64,000 nt of DNA from Isoetes taiwanensis (GCA_021234155.1 JAJEKV010000297.1:1-64000); one strand, 5' to 3'. Counted from the stretch's first letter, positions 1 through 12,789 are shown. The notes: generated from the letters alone by a model not told the origin. Numbers and translations are program-made.

Positions 1-346
1 TTTCTCAAGATAATGAAGCAACCAAATGAAGGATTCTACAGGTTCTTACTAGCTACTCATGCCCTTTGGAAGTTGGTCTTTAAATAGACGTGAAGGTTTG
101 TCTAGCGTAACAACAATTTTGAAGCCAGGGCGATTAATGGTCAAGTTTGTTTTGGCAATTAATGGTTTTATTCGATCATGGTAAGGCATATTGCCTATAT
201 AAATATAGAATCTTTTTGTATGAGGAAATGTAGTGGGTTGTCTAAGGTACTTATCAGTCCTCATGTCACAGATTGGAAATCTAAATACGAGCTTTTGTTT
301 CCACCCAGAAGTTAGTATAAAATTATTTTTTGTAAATTAGATGTGT
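1..346. other. Left flank of the L1 insertion, no gene recognised
   Basis: This stretch lies upstream of the L1 insertion and would originally have joined the sequence starting at 19629. Short ORFs exist (for example 49-264 on the minus strand, 71 residues) but I recognise no domain. Its last part, about 298-346, is the left half of a roughly 115-bp sequence that recurs as a second copy at about 19681-19795, so the L1 landed in a pre-existing tandem duplication. Confidence 0.6.
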
Positions 347-362
347 GATTTACTTGCAAGAT
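347..362. repeat. Left target-site duplication of the L1
   Basis: The 16-bp sequence GATTTACTTGCAAGAT occurs here and again, perfectly, at 19613-19628 directly after a poly(A) tail. A long TSD next to an A tail is the hallmark of target-primed reverse transcription by a LINE, and it fixes both ends of the L1. Confidence 0.93.
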
Positions 363-1310
363 GATTCTGACGATATAACGGGTATGGCGCTCTCTCTCTG
401 CGCCTCGGGGAACAGCGCATCTCTCAATACGATGGATGAGGCTTTGCTCGAAGCTGTTCTCCAAGTGCTGGGTTTTGTGATCCCCCCCCAAGGCCATGAG
501 AGCACCCTTCAAGCAATTGAAGATCGTCGGTTGGTACATTAGTAAATCAGTCTAGAATAGGTTTTGGTAGAGTTGATTTTGACCTCTTGAAAAATTTTTT
601 CTTTGCATCCTTTGTTTTGTGAGTTGGCTCCCTCGGGGTTTACGCTCATAATTCAGACCTTACTTAGCCACAGACAGCTGACTTTGAAAGGAATCTCTTT
701 CTCTTAGGGGTTCCCCAATTCGGAATTGAACCTCTCTATTCTTTGCTGATTTCTTTGATCTCCAGCCTGCGAAGTTTTCGATGACCTTGGAATTGTGGTG
801 TGGAGGTTCGGGGTGGCAAATTAGATCTTCTTGATTCCCCCCTTTTTCTTTTCTTTTCTTTTTGTTTATCCCCGTGTTTTATTTCCCATTTCTTGGAATT
901 GATGCTTCTTTGATAATGGATGGGACCCTCTACCCCTAACTAGATCTGCGAGTGCGTCCGAGAATGGCGGTCCCCTTTCATTATCCAGGCATCTTTCCCC
1001 CCTCTTTTTCCAATCATTTTTTCTCCCCTTTTCTTTGTCCTTTACCATCTTTCGGATCTTTCGACCCTTTCCTTTCCCTTCCCCTCTTTTCTGCTCCGCT
1101 CTACACTTTTTTCTTCTTTCTCTGTTCAGTTTTCCCTTGAATCTCTGCGCCACCATGAGAACTAAGGCCCGACACAAATAAAAGAGCTATGGAAGGATCC
1201 TCCCCAACAAGGATCCATTATGAATACAAAAGATTCGGACCCAATTTTGATCATCAAAGTTGGGACCAAATCTTTGTCCTTGAAAACAAAATGATCAATC
1301 GTGGATAAAA
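363..1310 (+). other. L1 5' UTR
   Basis: About 950 bp lie between the L1 start and the first ORF1-like reading frame. The sequence has long pyrimidine-rich runs on the plus strand (about 835-1135), which create shadow ORFs on both strands. Full-length LINEs carry an internal promoter here, but I can point to no specific promoter motif. Confidence 0.6.
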
Positions 1311-2831
1311 ATGAAAAGAGCTCAAAGCTGCCAACCCGACATTATTAGGGAGCGGCAAGAATCGGTGGCCGGTGCATGGGTGTCGAGAAGGAAGGACAAA
1401 TCTTGGTATGCAAACTTGAAATCACGAGAGAGATTGGAAAATCAGTATAAGGAAGGCAAAGCCAATGATCGGGACCTGGCATGGCAAATGCTTCGAGAGA
1501 AGATCTGAGGAGATGGACAACCTTCTTTATCAACTCATAAAGTGAAAGCGGGGCACTCAAAGGAAGATTGCTGCAACTGAAAACCAGATTTTCGGGGGAG
1601 ATCCATGTGAGAGATGCTTGGGGCTGCAAAAGGATTGGTTGAAGAACTTCGAAGATCTCGGGTGGAAATCAAAAGCCTCTTACCCATTTGGTGAAAATTT
1701 GGGAGGAAGCGGAGATGACCATGTAATTGAAAGATTTCGAAAAGAATTCAAGAAAAAGGCTTCCCTCTTTCGTACGATACTCTTTTAAAGGAAGTTGAAA
1801 TGGACTATAAAACTTACCAACTCCCGCTCAAAGTTCCCACCAAATGCGAGATTCTGCCCGATAATGGTTACTTCCATCCGGCCATTTGTGCAAATTGTGA
1901 ATGCCAAAACTGTACCAGCATCAAGGAGCAGAACCTGGACAAAAACAAGACAAAGGTTTCCAATTCCAACTTTGAAGTCTTCAGTCCCAATCATGGGAAA
2001 ATACGACAAAATCAATGGTATCTCTTACAAGAATGCTTTACTCAATTCTTTAAATTCTGTTAATGATGCTAATGATTACTTTGTAAAAGATGATCTTAAA
2101 AGGAAAAGAGGATATTACGGACACGGGTAACATTGTGGATATCAGCCAACACCGGATATATATAAATCATGGAATTCTTATCCACTTCCCTCAAATTTGT
2201 CCTTCCATTAGCTTTTGTTAAATATTGGATTACCAAAACTACTGTTAGTTCAATATTATCTATCCTTAAAGCTGGGCCGGTAAGACCTATCGGATCATTT
2301 GTAGAGAAGAGAAGAGTGTTTCCATGATTCTTACCGGGAAAATCACCCTCATCTCGGGTTCTCGGGTTTATATAATGAAATGGGACCCTCTATTCATTCG
2401 AGGGAGACTTCTCCACGATAGCTACCACCACTGGATTTCTTGTTTGAATCTCCCTATGAAACTCTTTGGACCATCTCTCATCTTAGTGCTATAGCCCGGA
2501 TCTGGGGAAATCATTCATGTCTCCATCCCCAAACCCGGTTTCCCCTAAATGCGTATTCAAAGAAAATTTATTCTAATTGGGAAGATTTGTATCCCTGTAA
2601 AATTCCTAAAAAGGGGCTCTTTGAGCTGAAAATCTCCTACTCCAAAGCGCCTCGGCTAAAAGTTCTCACCCTAGAGAGCATCATAAAGAGGCTAAGATCA
2701 GCGGCCGAGGAGGAGGCACATCATAAGCAGGAAGAAACCTATCAGGTCAAACAAGTTTGGGTGCCCAAGGTTAAGAAAATGGAAGACAATTGTGTCGACA
2801 AAGCATGCGTAACACCGGCCTAAAGGGATAT
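1311..2831 (+). pseudogene. L1 ORF1, 5' part (broken)
   Basis: Reading frames on the plus strand carry the first part of ORF1, the RNA-binding protein of plant L1s. They lie at 1311-1508 (basic, KRAQSCQPDI start), 1795-2130 and 2440-2823 (ends VKKMEDNCVDKACVTPA). The last piece has the W- and L-rich spacing of the DUF4283-like region followed by a charged linker. The pieces are in different frames and separated by stops. The coding sequence is then cut at 2831 by the LTR element and resumes at 15079. The match to the L1 ORF1 family rests on position and composition more than on one diagnostic motif. Confidence 0.65.
2827..2831. repeat. Target-site duplication of the LTR element, left copy
   Basis: GATAT precedes the first LTR base here, and the same five bases follow the last LTR base at 15074-15078. 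A 5-bp TSD is standard for Ty3/gypsy integrases. Confidence 0.9.
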
Positions 2832-4481
2832 TGTGGCGCTCCGCTAAACATACGGCACCCGGCGGTATACTTCGGTGAGGAAATCCCCCCCATCCGGTCC
2901 TGCAACCGCCGCGGACCCCTCCGTCTATCCCTTTCTGAGATGATCGTAGTGCGGGGAAGGGGTTTCGAAAGGTGTCTTGCGTGCCCTTCCCTATGGGCTC
3001 CTATCGGCGGAAGCATAAACATCGTCGAGAACTAGCAACTAGCAATACAACATACTACCTCGAAGGGTAGCTCATCCCACATATCCATAGGTGCAAAGAA
3101 CATAATCATATGCCATAAAACATGAGAGCTCCTACAGGTGGCTCCAGGACACATAGGAAGTCGTGGTATTTGGTAAGGCCTCAAGATAGAACGGTAGAGT
3201 CATAACAATGGCGGGGCTGGCATAAGATTTAATGGCTAGGGTTGCCCACTCCATCCGCCCCTCACATTGCATACTGCGGATGGGCTAGATCGGGGCTCTG
3301 GCATGACTCTAACCTTGGGATCACGCAATCCCATGGCATCACCCATCGGGACTACTCGGTTGCATCTCCACGGTCCGTCGAGGGTAGGAAGGGTTGCATC
3401 TCCCCTTCCCGGGGTCTAGAGGTTCCAGGCAGGCTAGAGAATCGTGGCGACCCACACGATTCATACCGGTGAACCCCCAAAACAAGAGCCAAGCCGACAC
3501 TTTGCAGCTCTTGAGAGGAGGGCGACACCATCGCCCGGGAGGTGTCGGACCCATGCTTTCGGCCCCTGCGAAGTGACCAGGACCATAAGCCTAGCCCACT
3601 ATGGGATCCCGTAGCCCCCCCCACTTTCGGCGGGGATCCTCCCTCGCATTGCCTCTAGCCCGTTGTGTAGTCTTTGAGGTCACATCATAGCCTCCATAGC
3701 CCGGTGGGTTCCTATGCCTGCGGGCGCAACTAATAGGAACTAAGGAATCTACACTAGGAGCATACTACATATGGCCCTAGGTCTCTACCCCCCTTCCCAA
3801 TACAAGAGGAGCAACATGATCAACCAACATCACATACATCACATCATGATCAATATCGATCTCATATGAACATCTTAACCTAATCATACATAGCTAACTA
3901 ACGGTTAGGGTTCCTTGATTAGGGTTCAAGATGTTCAACAAAAGATCTAGGGTGGCTCTACTCTAGACACAAATCACTAACCCATCACGGAGTGCTAACT
4001 TCGGATGAACTAACATGAACTCTACTCAACCTACCTCCTCCGGAAGCACTTCCTCCCATCCACGGCATCTCCATGCTCCTTGGCGTGGGAAAAGCTTGCT
4101 CCCTCAGCGATCATGCACACCTTCGGGCTGTGGCTCGAGGCTAGCCTATGGCCGAGCGATGCCGAAGCGGGGTCACCGGACGCGTAGATGAGTCTCACGG
4201 GTGCTAGGGCTGGAAAAAGAGGCCTAGGGTTAGAGTTTATGTTAATATAGGTTGGGTCCACATGGGATGCCCATTGGCACCACTAGGGTGAGGCCGTGTG
4301 GCGGTTGCCCTAATAGGATAAGGCCATGTGGAAATGGGCCTTATCCTAAGGTTATCTAAGTTAAACAATTAGCTTAGATGTGCACCCCTGCCACTTTCTA
4401 AGGCATCACGAGGGCTACATAAGTAGACTTGTATGGTGGCGAGATCGAGAATATCACATTATTTATAGCATTACCGTCACA
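2832..4481 (-). repeat. LTR, downstream copy in element orientation
   Basis: It begins TGTGGCGCTCC and ends in a short inverted TGTGAC/GTCACA-type terminus on the plus strand. It aligns end to end with 13425-15073. The block 3730-4000 is almost identical to 14290-14560. The short ORFs inside it are shadows. Confidence 0.93.
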
Positions 4482-4494
4482 TTCTCCCCCCCTT
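4482..4494 (-). other. Polypurine tract
   Basis: The minus strand reads AAGGGGGGGAGAA directly before the downstream LTR. This is the plus-strand primer site of LTR retrotransposons and, with the PBS, fixes the element's orientation. Confidence 0.88.
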
Positions 4495-5999
4495 AGGACA
4501 ATCTTTGTCCTCGACATTGCAGCTAAGGTGGCGAACCTACTCTATCCTGCAAAACAACATAAGATCATACACTTAAGTTTAATTTAAACGATCAACTTCC
4601 TATTAAAGTTAATGTCAAAATTTAGGCTATATTTGTACTTATACAAAATTATATAGCCTTAACAAGGTTACTTCTTACAATAATTCAAACATTATTATAA
4701 GAGTTATTAGGGTTCATAATCTAAATTATGGTTCCCCCATCTTCTCGTAATGCGCCCCACCTCGAAGCTCCTTCTCACTTGCCTGCACATGGAGCACATT
4801 ACGTTAGTTTAATTAATAAGTTTGTGGTTTTAGGGGACCACCCCCCTTACCTACCTCCTTGATCCGAACTACTAGCTCAAGGTTACCCTACTACCTTGCA
4901 CTCGATCATGGCCCTTTCGGATTTGAGCTTAAGGACCATTTAAGCAGGGAATAAATTACTAATCTCATATTTCTTATTAGCTAGAATGACTTTAGCTAAA
5001 CTTGCTCGATATTAATCCCAAAACTTTCTGTGGTTTAGCTAAACTCTACATATTTTTCCTCTCATACTTTCTAGCATTTAGCTAAACTAACCTAAACATC
5101 ATCCCAAAATTTCTATGGCGTGGCCAACGGAAATTATTAAACCGAATTACTATATTTTTTTTCAATTGTTTCCACTTATTTTAGTCATTTTCTTTGTGAA
5201 AACATTCTAAAAAAATCCTAACTAGCAAAATCTATGACAAATTAATTTATAATGCTACTAGAACTATTTACTAATCATATATTTCATATAAACTAGAATG
5301 ATATTAGCTAAACTAGCATGAAATTCATTCTAAAAGTTTCTATAGTTTAGCTAAACAATACAAAATTTCACTCTCTTACTTTCTAGCGTTTGGCTAAAGA
5401 GCTCCAGGGTTGGTGCAATCCCGAAAAAAAGTTAAGCTAAAATTATTATTTTTTTCCTAATTTTTTCCATTTACTTTAGCCAATTTTTTTCAAAAATGTG
5501 CTAAAAAATCGCCAAATAGCTAAGTTTAGCCCTTAAATTATTCCATGCATTTAAGATGATCCCATCATTGCCCATGATCAAGTGCTACCTTGTACTCGGT
5601 TACCCGGTGCCGAGTACCCCTAGTGCATCATGCCCCAAGGGTTTTAAGCTAGGGAACGTCTCACGATCCCATCATCGTGCATGATCACTTTGACCTTCAC
5701 CATGACCCCCCTATGGTCAGGTGTGCGAACCCCGCATCGTGGCATAGAGAGCATCCGACCGATGTCCCATCATCGCCCACCATGCCTCACTTCCTCTCTC
5801 GCATGACCCTATTGGTCATGCGCACCTCTTGGTGCATGTTGGCCTAGAGAATGCCTTAAAGGCGTATCCCATCATCGCCTACACGTTCCAAGATTCTGGC
5901 ACATGCACTCTACTAGCTAGAATACATATGCCAGAACTAAAGGCTAACTAAGAAACATACTAAGCTAACCTCCTGGCAAGTCGATGTCGATCAAATCGG
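4495..5999 (-). other. Untranslated stretch between pol and the LTR
   Basis: About 1.5 kb without recognisable coding sequence separate the chromodomain from the polypurine tract. The part at 4900-5560 is AT-rich and repeats the phrase 'tagctaaact' many times. The part at 5560-5940 is richer in G+C with several copies of a 'cccatcatcg' phrase. It could be a 3' UTR or decayed extra coding sequence. Confidence 0.6.
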
Positions 6000-6290
6000 A
6001 GACGACTCGCCCGTCAAACTCTTTTCTAAACTCTGGGTATTGCTTCTCCAAATCCTGCTTCAATACTCATGTCGCGTCTTCCACGGGCAAGTGCTTCCAC
6101 TTGACCAAATACTGGAGGAATTGAGACCACCTAATCCTCTTAAATGACTTATCAAGAAGCAATTCAGGCACAATTTTAACTTGATCCTCCATCATTTCCA
6201 ACAAAGTTGGAGTACCCAAAACCTCCTCAGGGTTAGGATCGTGCCTTTTTAATAAACTCACATGGAAGACTTTAAGGTGGGCGAGAGATT
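6000..6290 (-). pseudogene. Integrase C-terminus with chromodomain
   Basis: The minus-strand frame at 6261-6067 reads SLLKRHDPNPEEVLGTP, the typical gypsy integrase tail after the GPY/F module. It continues into YLVKWKHLPVEDAT, the chromodomain core in which aromatic and acidic residues surround 'VKW...P..ATWE'. In chromoviruses this domain binds methylated H3 tails and steers integration into heterochromatin. The position at the end of pol, just before the 3' untranslated region, fits. Part of a broken fossil pol. Confidence 0.88.
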
Positions 6291-9200
6291 TAACTTGTAG
6301 GCTGAGATCCTCCTCTCCAAGATCTTGAGCGGACCCGGCCCACCTAGAGGTGAGCTTCTTACAATTCTTAGATCTTGAAGCTTCCCTTGCTTAACCTTTC
6401 CTTGAGCCAACTTTCTCTCTCACAACAACTTCGAGGAGGTTTATGTCTATCGCTAGACTCTTGGATATGCCCATCTTTGTTGAAGATACTCTCACACTTC
6501 TACCCAAAAGCTCTTGCATATATCTTTGTCGTTGTTGAGAAACTTCCACCTAGGGCACTAGATTATGCCACCTAACTAGGGTCAAGCATTGATAAGCGTG
6601 GCCCGATCATGGAGGAGACATCTTCGATGACTCTTGCTTCCTATTTTGTTACGTAATTGACCGGATGGATGTACTCGGCCCATTTGGATTACTTGTTCAA
6701 TCATAGATTCTCAAGCGTGCTCTCCAAAATTGTGTTGGTGCGGTCCCTTTGCGGTTGGTACGCAAATGATAAGCAAAACTCATCAACAAGTTGGTGCAGC
6801 TTCGTGTTGAAGAAGTCTTGCTAAGCGTTAAGCTAAAGAACCCGGATCTCTATTGGTGATGATCGACACTGTGCATTCCATGCAGCCTAAAAAGAACTCT
6901 TGTGTAGACCCTGCGGCTAGATCCAAAGGCGGTGTCTATGGTGTGGCATGGCAAGTATGTGCCCTTTTGATAAGTTATATACCACAACCCTCAAAGGCGA
7001 CAAAGCTTCTTGTTGCCCTTGGAAGGCCAGCTATGAAATCCATCTTTGAAGACTTCCCACTTGGCGTCACGGCACCGCCCAAGGTTCAAAACTCACGGGA
7101 TTGAAGTTGTTCGCCCCTTGTCTGTGGCTCCTTGACATTCTTGGCTATGTCGATTATCTGCTTCTTCATGCCCGGCGGAAGTAGCTACTTCTAATCTTGA
7201 AGTAGGCCTTTATAAATTATGCATGGCTGGAAATAGGGCTATTATGCGTGTCCTGGAAGATTTTTTTCTTACTTCTTATACTTTGGGTACGCATAATTGT
7301 TCTTTGATATTAAAGATTACCTTCCTTTTTAAAAATATTTGAAGGTTTCTCTTTCTTAATTCGTCCTTGCACTCTTCTAAAGACTAGCCCATATGTGCTT
7401 GAACTCCATGTTGGGGGAGATGGCTTCTTCTATCTTCTTGCGAATTCGCTTGCGAAGTGGAGATGGCATTACAAATTGATGCTTGAAGCTTGCCAATGAG
7501 TGGCGGCGTCTTCAACATCTCCATGGCTGCATGTTCTTCCATTGATTTCTTTGTAGATCCGACGATGTCGTCGAAGAGAATTGATGAAGAAATCATCAAG
7601 GAATCTTCGAAGATGTAGTTCCTCAAATGCATACAAGTTGGTGGAGCATTCCATAGACTTAGGGGGCATTCTTGTGAAATCATGGTGCCCCTACAGGTGT
7701 TACGAAGGAGTCTTATAATTATCTTTCTCCTTCATCCTTATTTGATGATTGCAGAACTTAAGTCGATTTTGTAGAAGAATCTTGCTTCTTGGGCTGATCC
7801 ACTATAATCGTTTACTTGTTGAGCTGCCCATGGTTGATATCGTCTATAGACTTCCATCTGGCGAAAAAGATCTCCAAGTCGATCAACTCTTACAAGCCCG
7901 ATTCTTGAGTTACGCTGGCTTCGGAAGTGCTGATTCTATAGAGAGCCTCATTGATCGGCTCTGCCTCGGTGCAATAGTGATTTCGGACTCTATGCCTCTA
8001 TAAAGCAAAGATATATCATGGGACTTCTTGATTAACTTAGAAATTGGCGAGGCAAGCTGTTTTGATAGCATCTTCCTTCTTACTCTTGTAGTCGGAATTC
8101 GACAACTTGTAGCTTATGTAATGCGACCTCATTCCTCATGATGTACTTAAGTAATTGCTTTCTTGACATGCATTACCGCGATTGGAATTACTTCTTTAAC
8201 TTAAATTATAAGGTACTTGCTTTTTGGTGCTGGGATAAGTATCTCTTGCTTATGATAATCAATTATTGCCTTAGCCAGCTTTAATATTGCATGTCTATTA
8301 TGAGGTCATAGTTGCCAATGTACATAAGTTTCTACTTTGCTTCGCTTAAGCTTGATGTCGAACTTGACTCTTGTTCCGTTGGTGCTGCTAATTACTCGGC
8401 CTTGGCTTAATTACTGGCCTAGATTTAGACATAAGAGTCTTGCTCTTAAAGATGTCCGTCATCTAGGAGGTGCAAAATTACAAGTTAAAGAACTACTTAC
8501 ATAAATCTTATGGCCACAAGTTTAGTCGGCATGACATTACTTTTGGGCACACATAGAAAACTATATGATTAGATAATTATTCTTGTTTTAGATCTAATCC
8601 ATACTCTAGGATCTACCCTTTCTTAATTATTGCCCTCTTGAAATAGTCCCACCTTTGAGTTGATGCCATCTAAGAAGTTGGCCGGACTTATTAGATTGCT
8701 TCCCTTCATTTGGTCGGATTATTCCTTATGCTGCGGAAGTACTCGTCATATACATAGTCAACGGTTATCCTATTATTGAATCTTTCTTAGCGAGGTGATC
8801 AAGCTCACGAAGAGGTTCCAATACGTTGGATATCTGCCAGCAATGTATGCAATTGTTGTACTCCATACATTTTCTTCCCAATCCTTGAAGCTTTGCTCAA
8901 TTCTTGGGTCCATCTTTCTAAAAGAAAAAAAAAAGAAAAAAACAAACAAAACAAAATCTATTCGAATTTTCGTCCCAATCCCATCATGGATGCCAACACC
9001 CATGATTCTAAGATACTCTACTATCGATAGGTCCTCTAACTTCGCTTAAGCTATTTGGTGTAGTCGTTAATCGTTAGTCGTTGCAATGATCCCTAATTTG
9101 TAGGAAAGTCTGGTATCCTTGGAGTTGTTATATGATCATCCAAGTGCTCTGCTTCCTTTCATTGAACATATTCTGACTCTACTCGTCCTTAATGTTGATG

Positions 9201-9400
9201 TTGACTATCATCCTTAACATTATCCCTCTTAGTGGACTTGCTGATGTAGATAACATAGCGGCTCGATTGTCGCATCCCAAGAGCTTGAGGGGTAATGTTC
9301 TGCTAGCATTAGAATCTTTTGTGTCTAACTCATCTGCCTTGAAGGTTATTAGATTCGAGGATGATTCTTCTAACTCCTGAATTGATATTGTTGTTAGGTA
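6290..9400 (-). pseudogene. Decayed pol region (protease, RT, RNase H, integrase)
   Basis: The clearest match is reverse transcriptase at about 7680-7440 on the minus strand. It shows WNAPPTCMHL, the counterpart of the gypsy 'TNAPATFMRLMN' block, then DDIV at the catalytic site and SMEEHAA, the counterpart of 'TWEEHLQH'. Upstream at about 8000-7760 weaker RT start motifs are visible. RNase H and integrase should lie at 7.3-6.3 kb and protease near 9.4-8.5 kb, but I cannot delimit them. The region is heavily eroded. Confidence 0.75.
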
Positions 9401-11150
9401 CAAAAGAAATTATGTGAAAATTCCACTTACAAGTCAAGATCATGGTAAGACATTAATTAGTATATAGAAGTACATTTTGAAATACATGATAATATCAAAA
9501 GAGATTATTCAATACAATTTAATTGAGGACAAAGCAAATACTTAGTCATTGGTGCCCTTCATGTTCTTGAAGAAGTTCTTGATGTTCTTGAGATGTAGCC
9601 CTTTGCTGGACTTTACGCAATATCCTTGCGGTGATCCTCCTTCAAGTGCTCTAGCCATGCAGGGTCTTTGGGAGTTAGGGTGCCGTTTGCTGCCACTCCG
9701 ACAAATGTGCATCCACGAGGGTGGCCCTGGCGAAGTCGAGGCGGTGAAGAACTACTGATCTCTTGAAAAGGATGACATGGTCGAATCGTGGTCTAGTGCG
9801 GCGTCTTTGCCCAAAGCGAGAGAGGAGGGCTATGAGGGCATAGGAGACTCTTCTCCTCTTGGGCTAAACTCCTGTGGAATACTATCATCGCCCTTGGCTA
9901 AGAGCTGGAAGATATGCAAAGCGCCTTGCCTTTACGCGTGATGTTGGACCTGTGCCTCTTATTTGCTTCCCCATAGATGTCTATTGCTCACGAGGTCTTC
10001 GTGGTCCCTCCACATTGTGGTAGCGTTCTCCAAGTTGATGTTGGCGTGTGCCTCGCGAACTCCTAGAAACGGACTGGTCGGCTAGATCTTGGACCCCTTC
10101 GGCTTATACAATCTGCTTTGTATCTGCTGGAACTCCTCCTGCGGGATGGAAAGGGTTCTTGTTGTCGATAGATCTCCCTTATCTGTGATAGGCTTCTATA
10201 CGACATTATGCGCGTGATGAGTGTCGCTCAGATAACTCCTTGGAAATTCACGGTAGGAGTAATCGATGAAGTCCACATACTGTTCTTGTGCAATTAAGCC
10301 TAGGGCTCGTCGATTAAAGGGCCTTCTTCTTGGCAATGGGGGAGATTGAGGATGTCGTTAGCCAAGATGTACTCCTGCCGTCGATGACCAGCGGTGGCAG
10401 GGCTGTGATGCCAAGTGGTGGTTCAAAATCTTCGCCTTAGTGTGCCTTCTGCCTAGCTATTTGCCTCTCCATCCTTCTTTGCCGGCTCATTTCCCAACTT
10501 GGGTTCTCCTCCACTTGTTGCTCGTAGTCTTGCTCAATCTGCGGCATGGGTGTTGCCGAGGTGGAGCCATAGTACTCGTGTACTCAGGTGGATTCGATTT
10601 AGTGGATGCTGTCTGCTCCTTAGGGTGTTGAGAGGTGCTAGATCTAAGGGGCTGAATCGGCGGCTCCCCAGTTGGTTGCCGCCTTGTCTTTGCATGAACA
10701 AAGCTAAAGGCGCTTGGTTTGAGAGGTATCTGTGCCTATGATGCTTACGAGGTCATGTAGTCGGCATGCTTACGGTTCTATCCCACACCTTATTCTTGGC
10801 CTTAGCTCCCCACCTATGGCTTGGGTCGAGGAGAGTCTAAAGAAACCCATTTCCCTCCCTAGGTGGCAAGCTAACTTCGGGGTAGTATCTGGCTGGTCAT
10901 ATTGGCAAATGATAATCGGTGTAATAGGAGTCCTAGTCAATGTGGCGTGGAGATCAAAGAGGTGGTCGAAGACATGGAAAGCTTGGTCGGCGGGGAAAAT
11001 CGCGGATGTGATTGGCGGCGTCATACCATCGACAAAGTTTGAGGCGCCATTGAAGCGAGAAAAGAGTATGAAAATGGCTGATGAGGACAAGCAAGGAGCT
11101 AGAAAATCGCCAAAAGGGCTAAAACAATTTTGATGGTGAAAATGACAAAT
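9400..11150 (-). pseudogene. Probable gag-like region, weakly supported
   Basis: By position this should be gag: it lies upstream of pol on the same strand and its base composition is coding-like. Minus-strand fragments such as IPQEEFQQIQSRLYKPKGSK (near 10150) and a MAPQTLSM start near 11070 are suggestive only. I see no CCHC knuckle that I would defend. The plus-strand ORFs here (for example 10732-11133) are antisense shadows. Confidence 0.4.
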
Positions 11151-11784
11151 GAGGGGCCCTTTTATAGGCTAGGGGTGCCTGGGTTAGTGCACAAAGGGTT
11201 CTGATGGGGAAGACTTCAAATCTATGGCCATGGGTGTCCAAATGAGCTATCATGAAGTGCAATTCTAAGCAAAAGCAAAGCAAGAAACACTACATGGCGG
11301 TTTGTTGGATGAAAATTGGTCAAATTAGGCCAAAAGGGCCAAATCCCGGGATGGTTGCCTTGAAAGGGCCTTACGAAACTGTCGGAAAGGGTTTTGTGCG
11401 GACCAACCCGGTTTCGCGATTTTTGAAGCAATTTTGATGAATTTTTGAGGTTGGAAAGGTCCTAACATGACTAATGGATCAATTCTAGCCTAGCATGTAA
11501 CTTTTCTTGAGCAAAATGGACACCTACAGGCGAAATAGGGTCGGTCCGCACGAAAGGGCCTTCCGAAACTGTCGGAAAGGGGTTTGGTGCGGACCAACCC
11601 GGTTCCGATTTTTGCTTTCGAAGAAAAATTTTCCTAATTAGGGGTAAGATAATTGAACTCTTACAAGTTAGATACAAAAAATTTTAGTACAATCTGACTT
11701 CTCTAACTACCTTTTAACATCAATTTTTCAAGACAAGAATTATATTATACCAAAATTTTAGTTACAGGTACAAAATTAGGAGGT
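11150..11784 (-). other. Non-coding spacer between H3-like ORF and gag-like region, with a direct repeat
   Basis: About 630 bp with no recognisable protein. Two near-identical blocks of about 50 bp lie at about 11367-11416 and 11553-11603, both containing 'gaaactgtcggaaaggg' and 'gtgcggaccaacccggtt'. The spacing is about 187 bp. They could be a duplicated regulatory sequence between cargo and gag; this is inference. Confidence 0.6.
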
Positions 11785-12387
11785 TCAAGGGTACTCCTTG
11801 CGGATTCTCCGCGTCAAGTGGAGATCCTTGGGCATTACGGTCACCCTTTTGGCGTGGATTGCGCATAAGTTGCCCTCCTCAAAAAGCTGGGTCAGCTCCG
11901 CTTCGGCTGCCACCTGCAGGACTCTCGTCGTCAAAGATGTCACCCTATAGTCGGTGACAAACTCCTGCATAACTTCCCGCATCAGGCGCTCGAAAGGGGC
12001 CTTCCTGATCAGGAGATTAGTGCACTGCTGGAAGTGCTTAATCTCGGGAAAACACCGAAGTGATGGAGAGTTAGGCCATGATGGACCTTCGCCCGGCTTT
12101 TGGGCGTGGAGGTGGCGGCCGGCTGGCCGCCCATAGCATGCGCTCCCGTTACGCTTACAATACCGGTCATTGTACCTCGTCCAGCGGCGGAGGTACTCTA
12201 GTAAACCTTCAGCTTGCGGCGAATTAGCGGTCCTCACGGGCGTGAATGGCCTTCGCCCACCATACGCTTCTTGACCACCGCCGGTGGCAAACCCGCCGGG
12301 TAGGGTGGCGTCGTTGTTGGGGTCTGAAGGCTCCCCAATGACCGTCCTCTTCCTCTTCATCACCACGCCTCCTTCTACCTCTTCCAC
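11785..12387 (-). CDS. ORF with histone H3 fold carried in the LTR element
   Basis: A 200-residue ORF whose last 90 residues are an H3 histone fold. The alpha-N/alpha-1 part (residues 114-143) reads [20 protein letters not shown] then LMREVMQEF, matching canonical [20 protein letters not shown]. Loop 1 and alpha-2 (144-180) end in [14 protein letters not shown]. Loop 2 is VTVMPKD and alpha-3 is [12 protein letters not shown]. Spacing from alpha-1 through alpha-3 equals canonical H3, so this is not the lengthened loop 1 of plant CENH3. The first 110 residues are G/P/R-rich and match nothing I know. The ORF ends where H3 normally ends. Strand and position, just inside the element's leader, make it cargo of the LTR element. 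Divergence is greater than between plant H3 isoforms, yet helix and loop-2 residues are kept, suggesting past selection. I treat it as part of a fossil and do not model a joined product with the tail piece upstream. Confidence 0.9.
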   Translation of the reverse strand: MEEVEGGVVMKRKRTVIGEPSDPNNDATLPGGFATGGGQEAYGGRRPFTPVRTANSPQAEGLLEYLRRWTRYNDRYCKRNGSACYGRPAGRHLHAQKPGEGPSWPNSPSLRCFPEIKHFQQCTNLLIRKAPFERLMREVMQEFVTDYRVTSLTTRVLQVAAEAELTQLFEEGNLCAIHAKRVTVMPKDLHLTRRIRKEYP

Positions 12388-12789
12388 CTCATCTCGGCGC
12401 GGGGTTGAGGGTTCTTCAATCCGCGGCAGTCCGCCCGAGGCACATCGTTTCTTCTTTTAGTTCGCGCTCCTTCTCGAGCGGCTCCCTGCGCCTCTTCTTT
12501 CTTGCCTCCGTTTCCTCGGCCCACTCTGCCACCTTCTCCTTTCCCTTCTTCTTTGGTGCGAAGGGCAGCCTCCCTCCGTCGATCTGCTGGGGCTGCTCTT
12601 CCTCCGCTGCTCCACCTCCGTGTCGGCGAAGGTCAAAGTGGCCGGGACTCGTCGGTTCTCACGGGTGCCCGAAGAAGCTAGCTGCTGATGGTGTGGAAGG
12701 TGTCATCACTGCTGGAGGAGAACTTCTCTTCGCCCGGCTTCGGTCGAAGGTGTGGCGGAATCTTCTTGACATGGCGACCTGCTGCTACC

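Noticed and set aside
11785-12387. Reading the H3-like fold as plant CENH3
   Set aside because: Loop 1 has the canonical length and the tail start is H3-like, both unlike CENH3.
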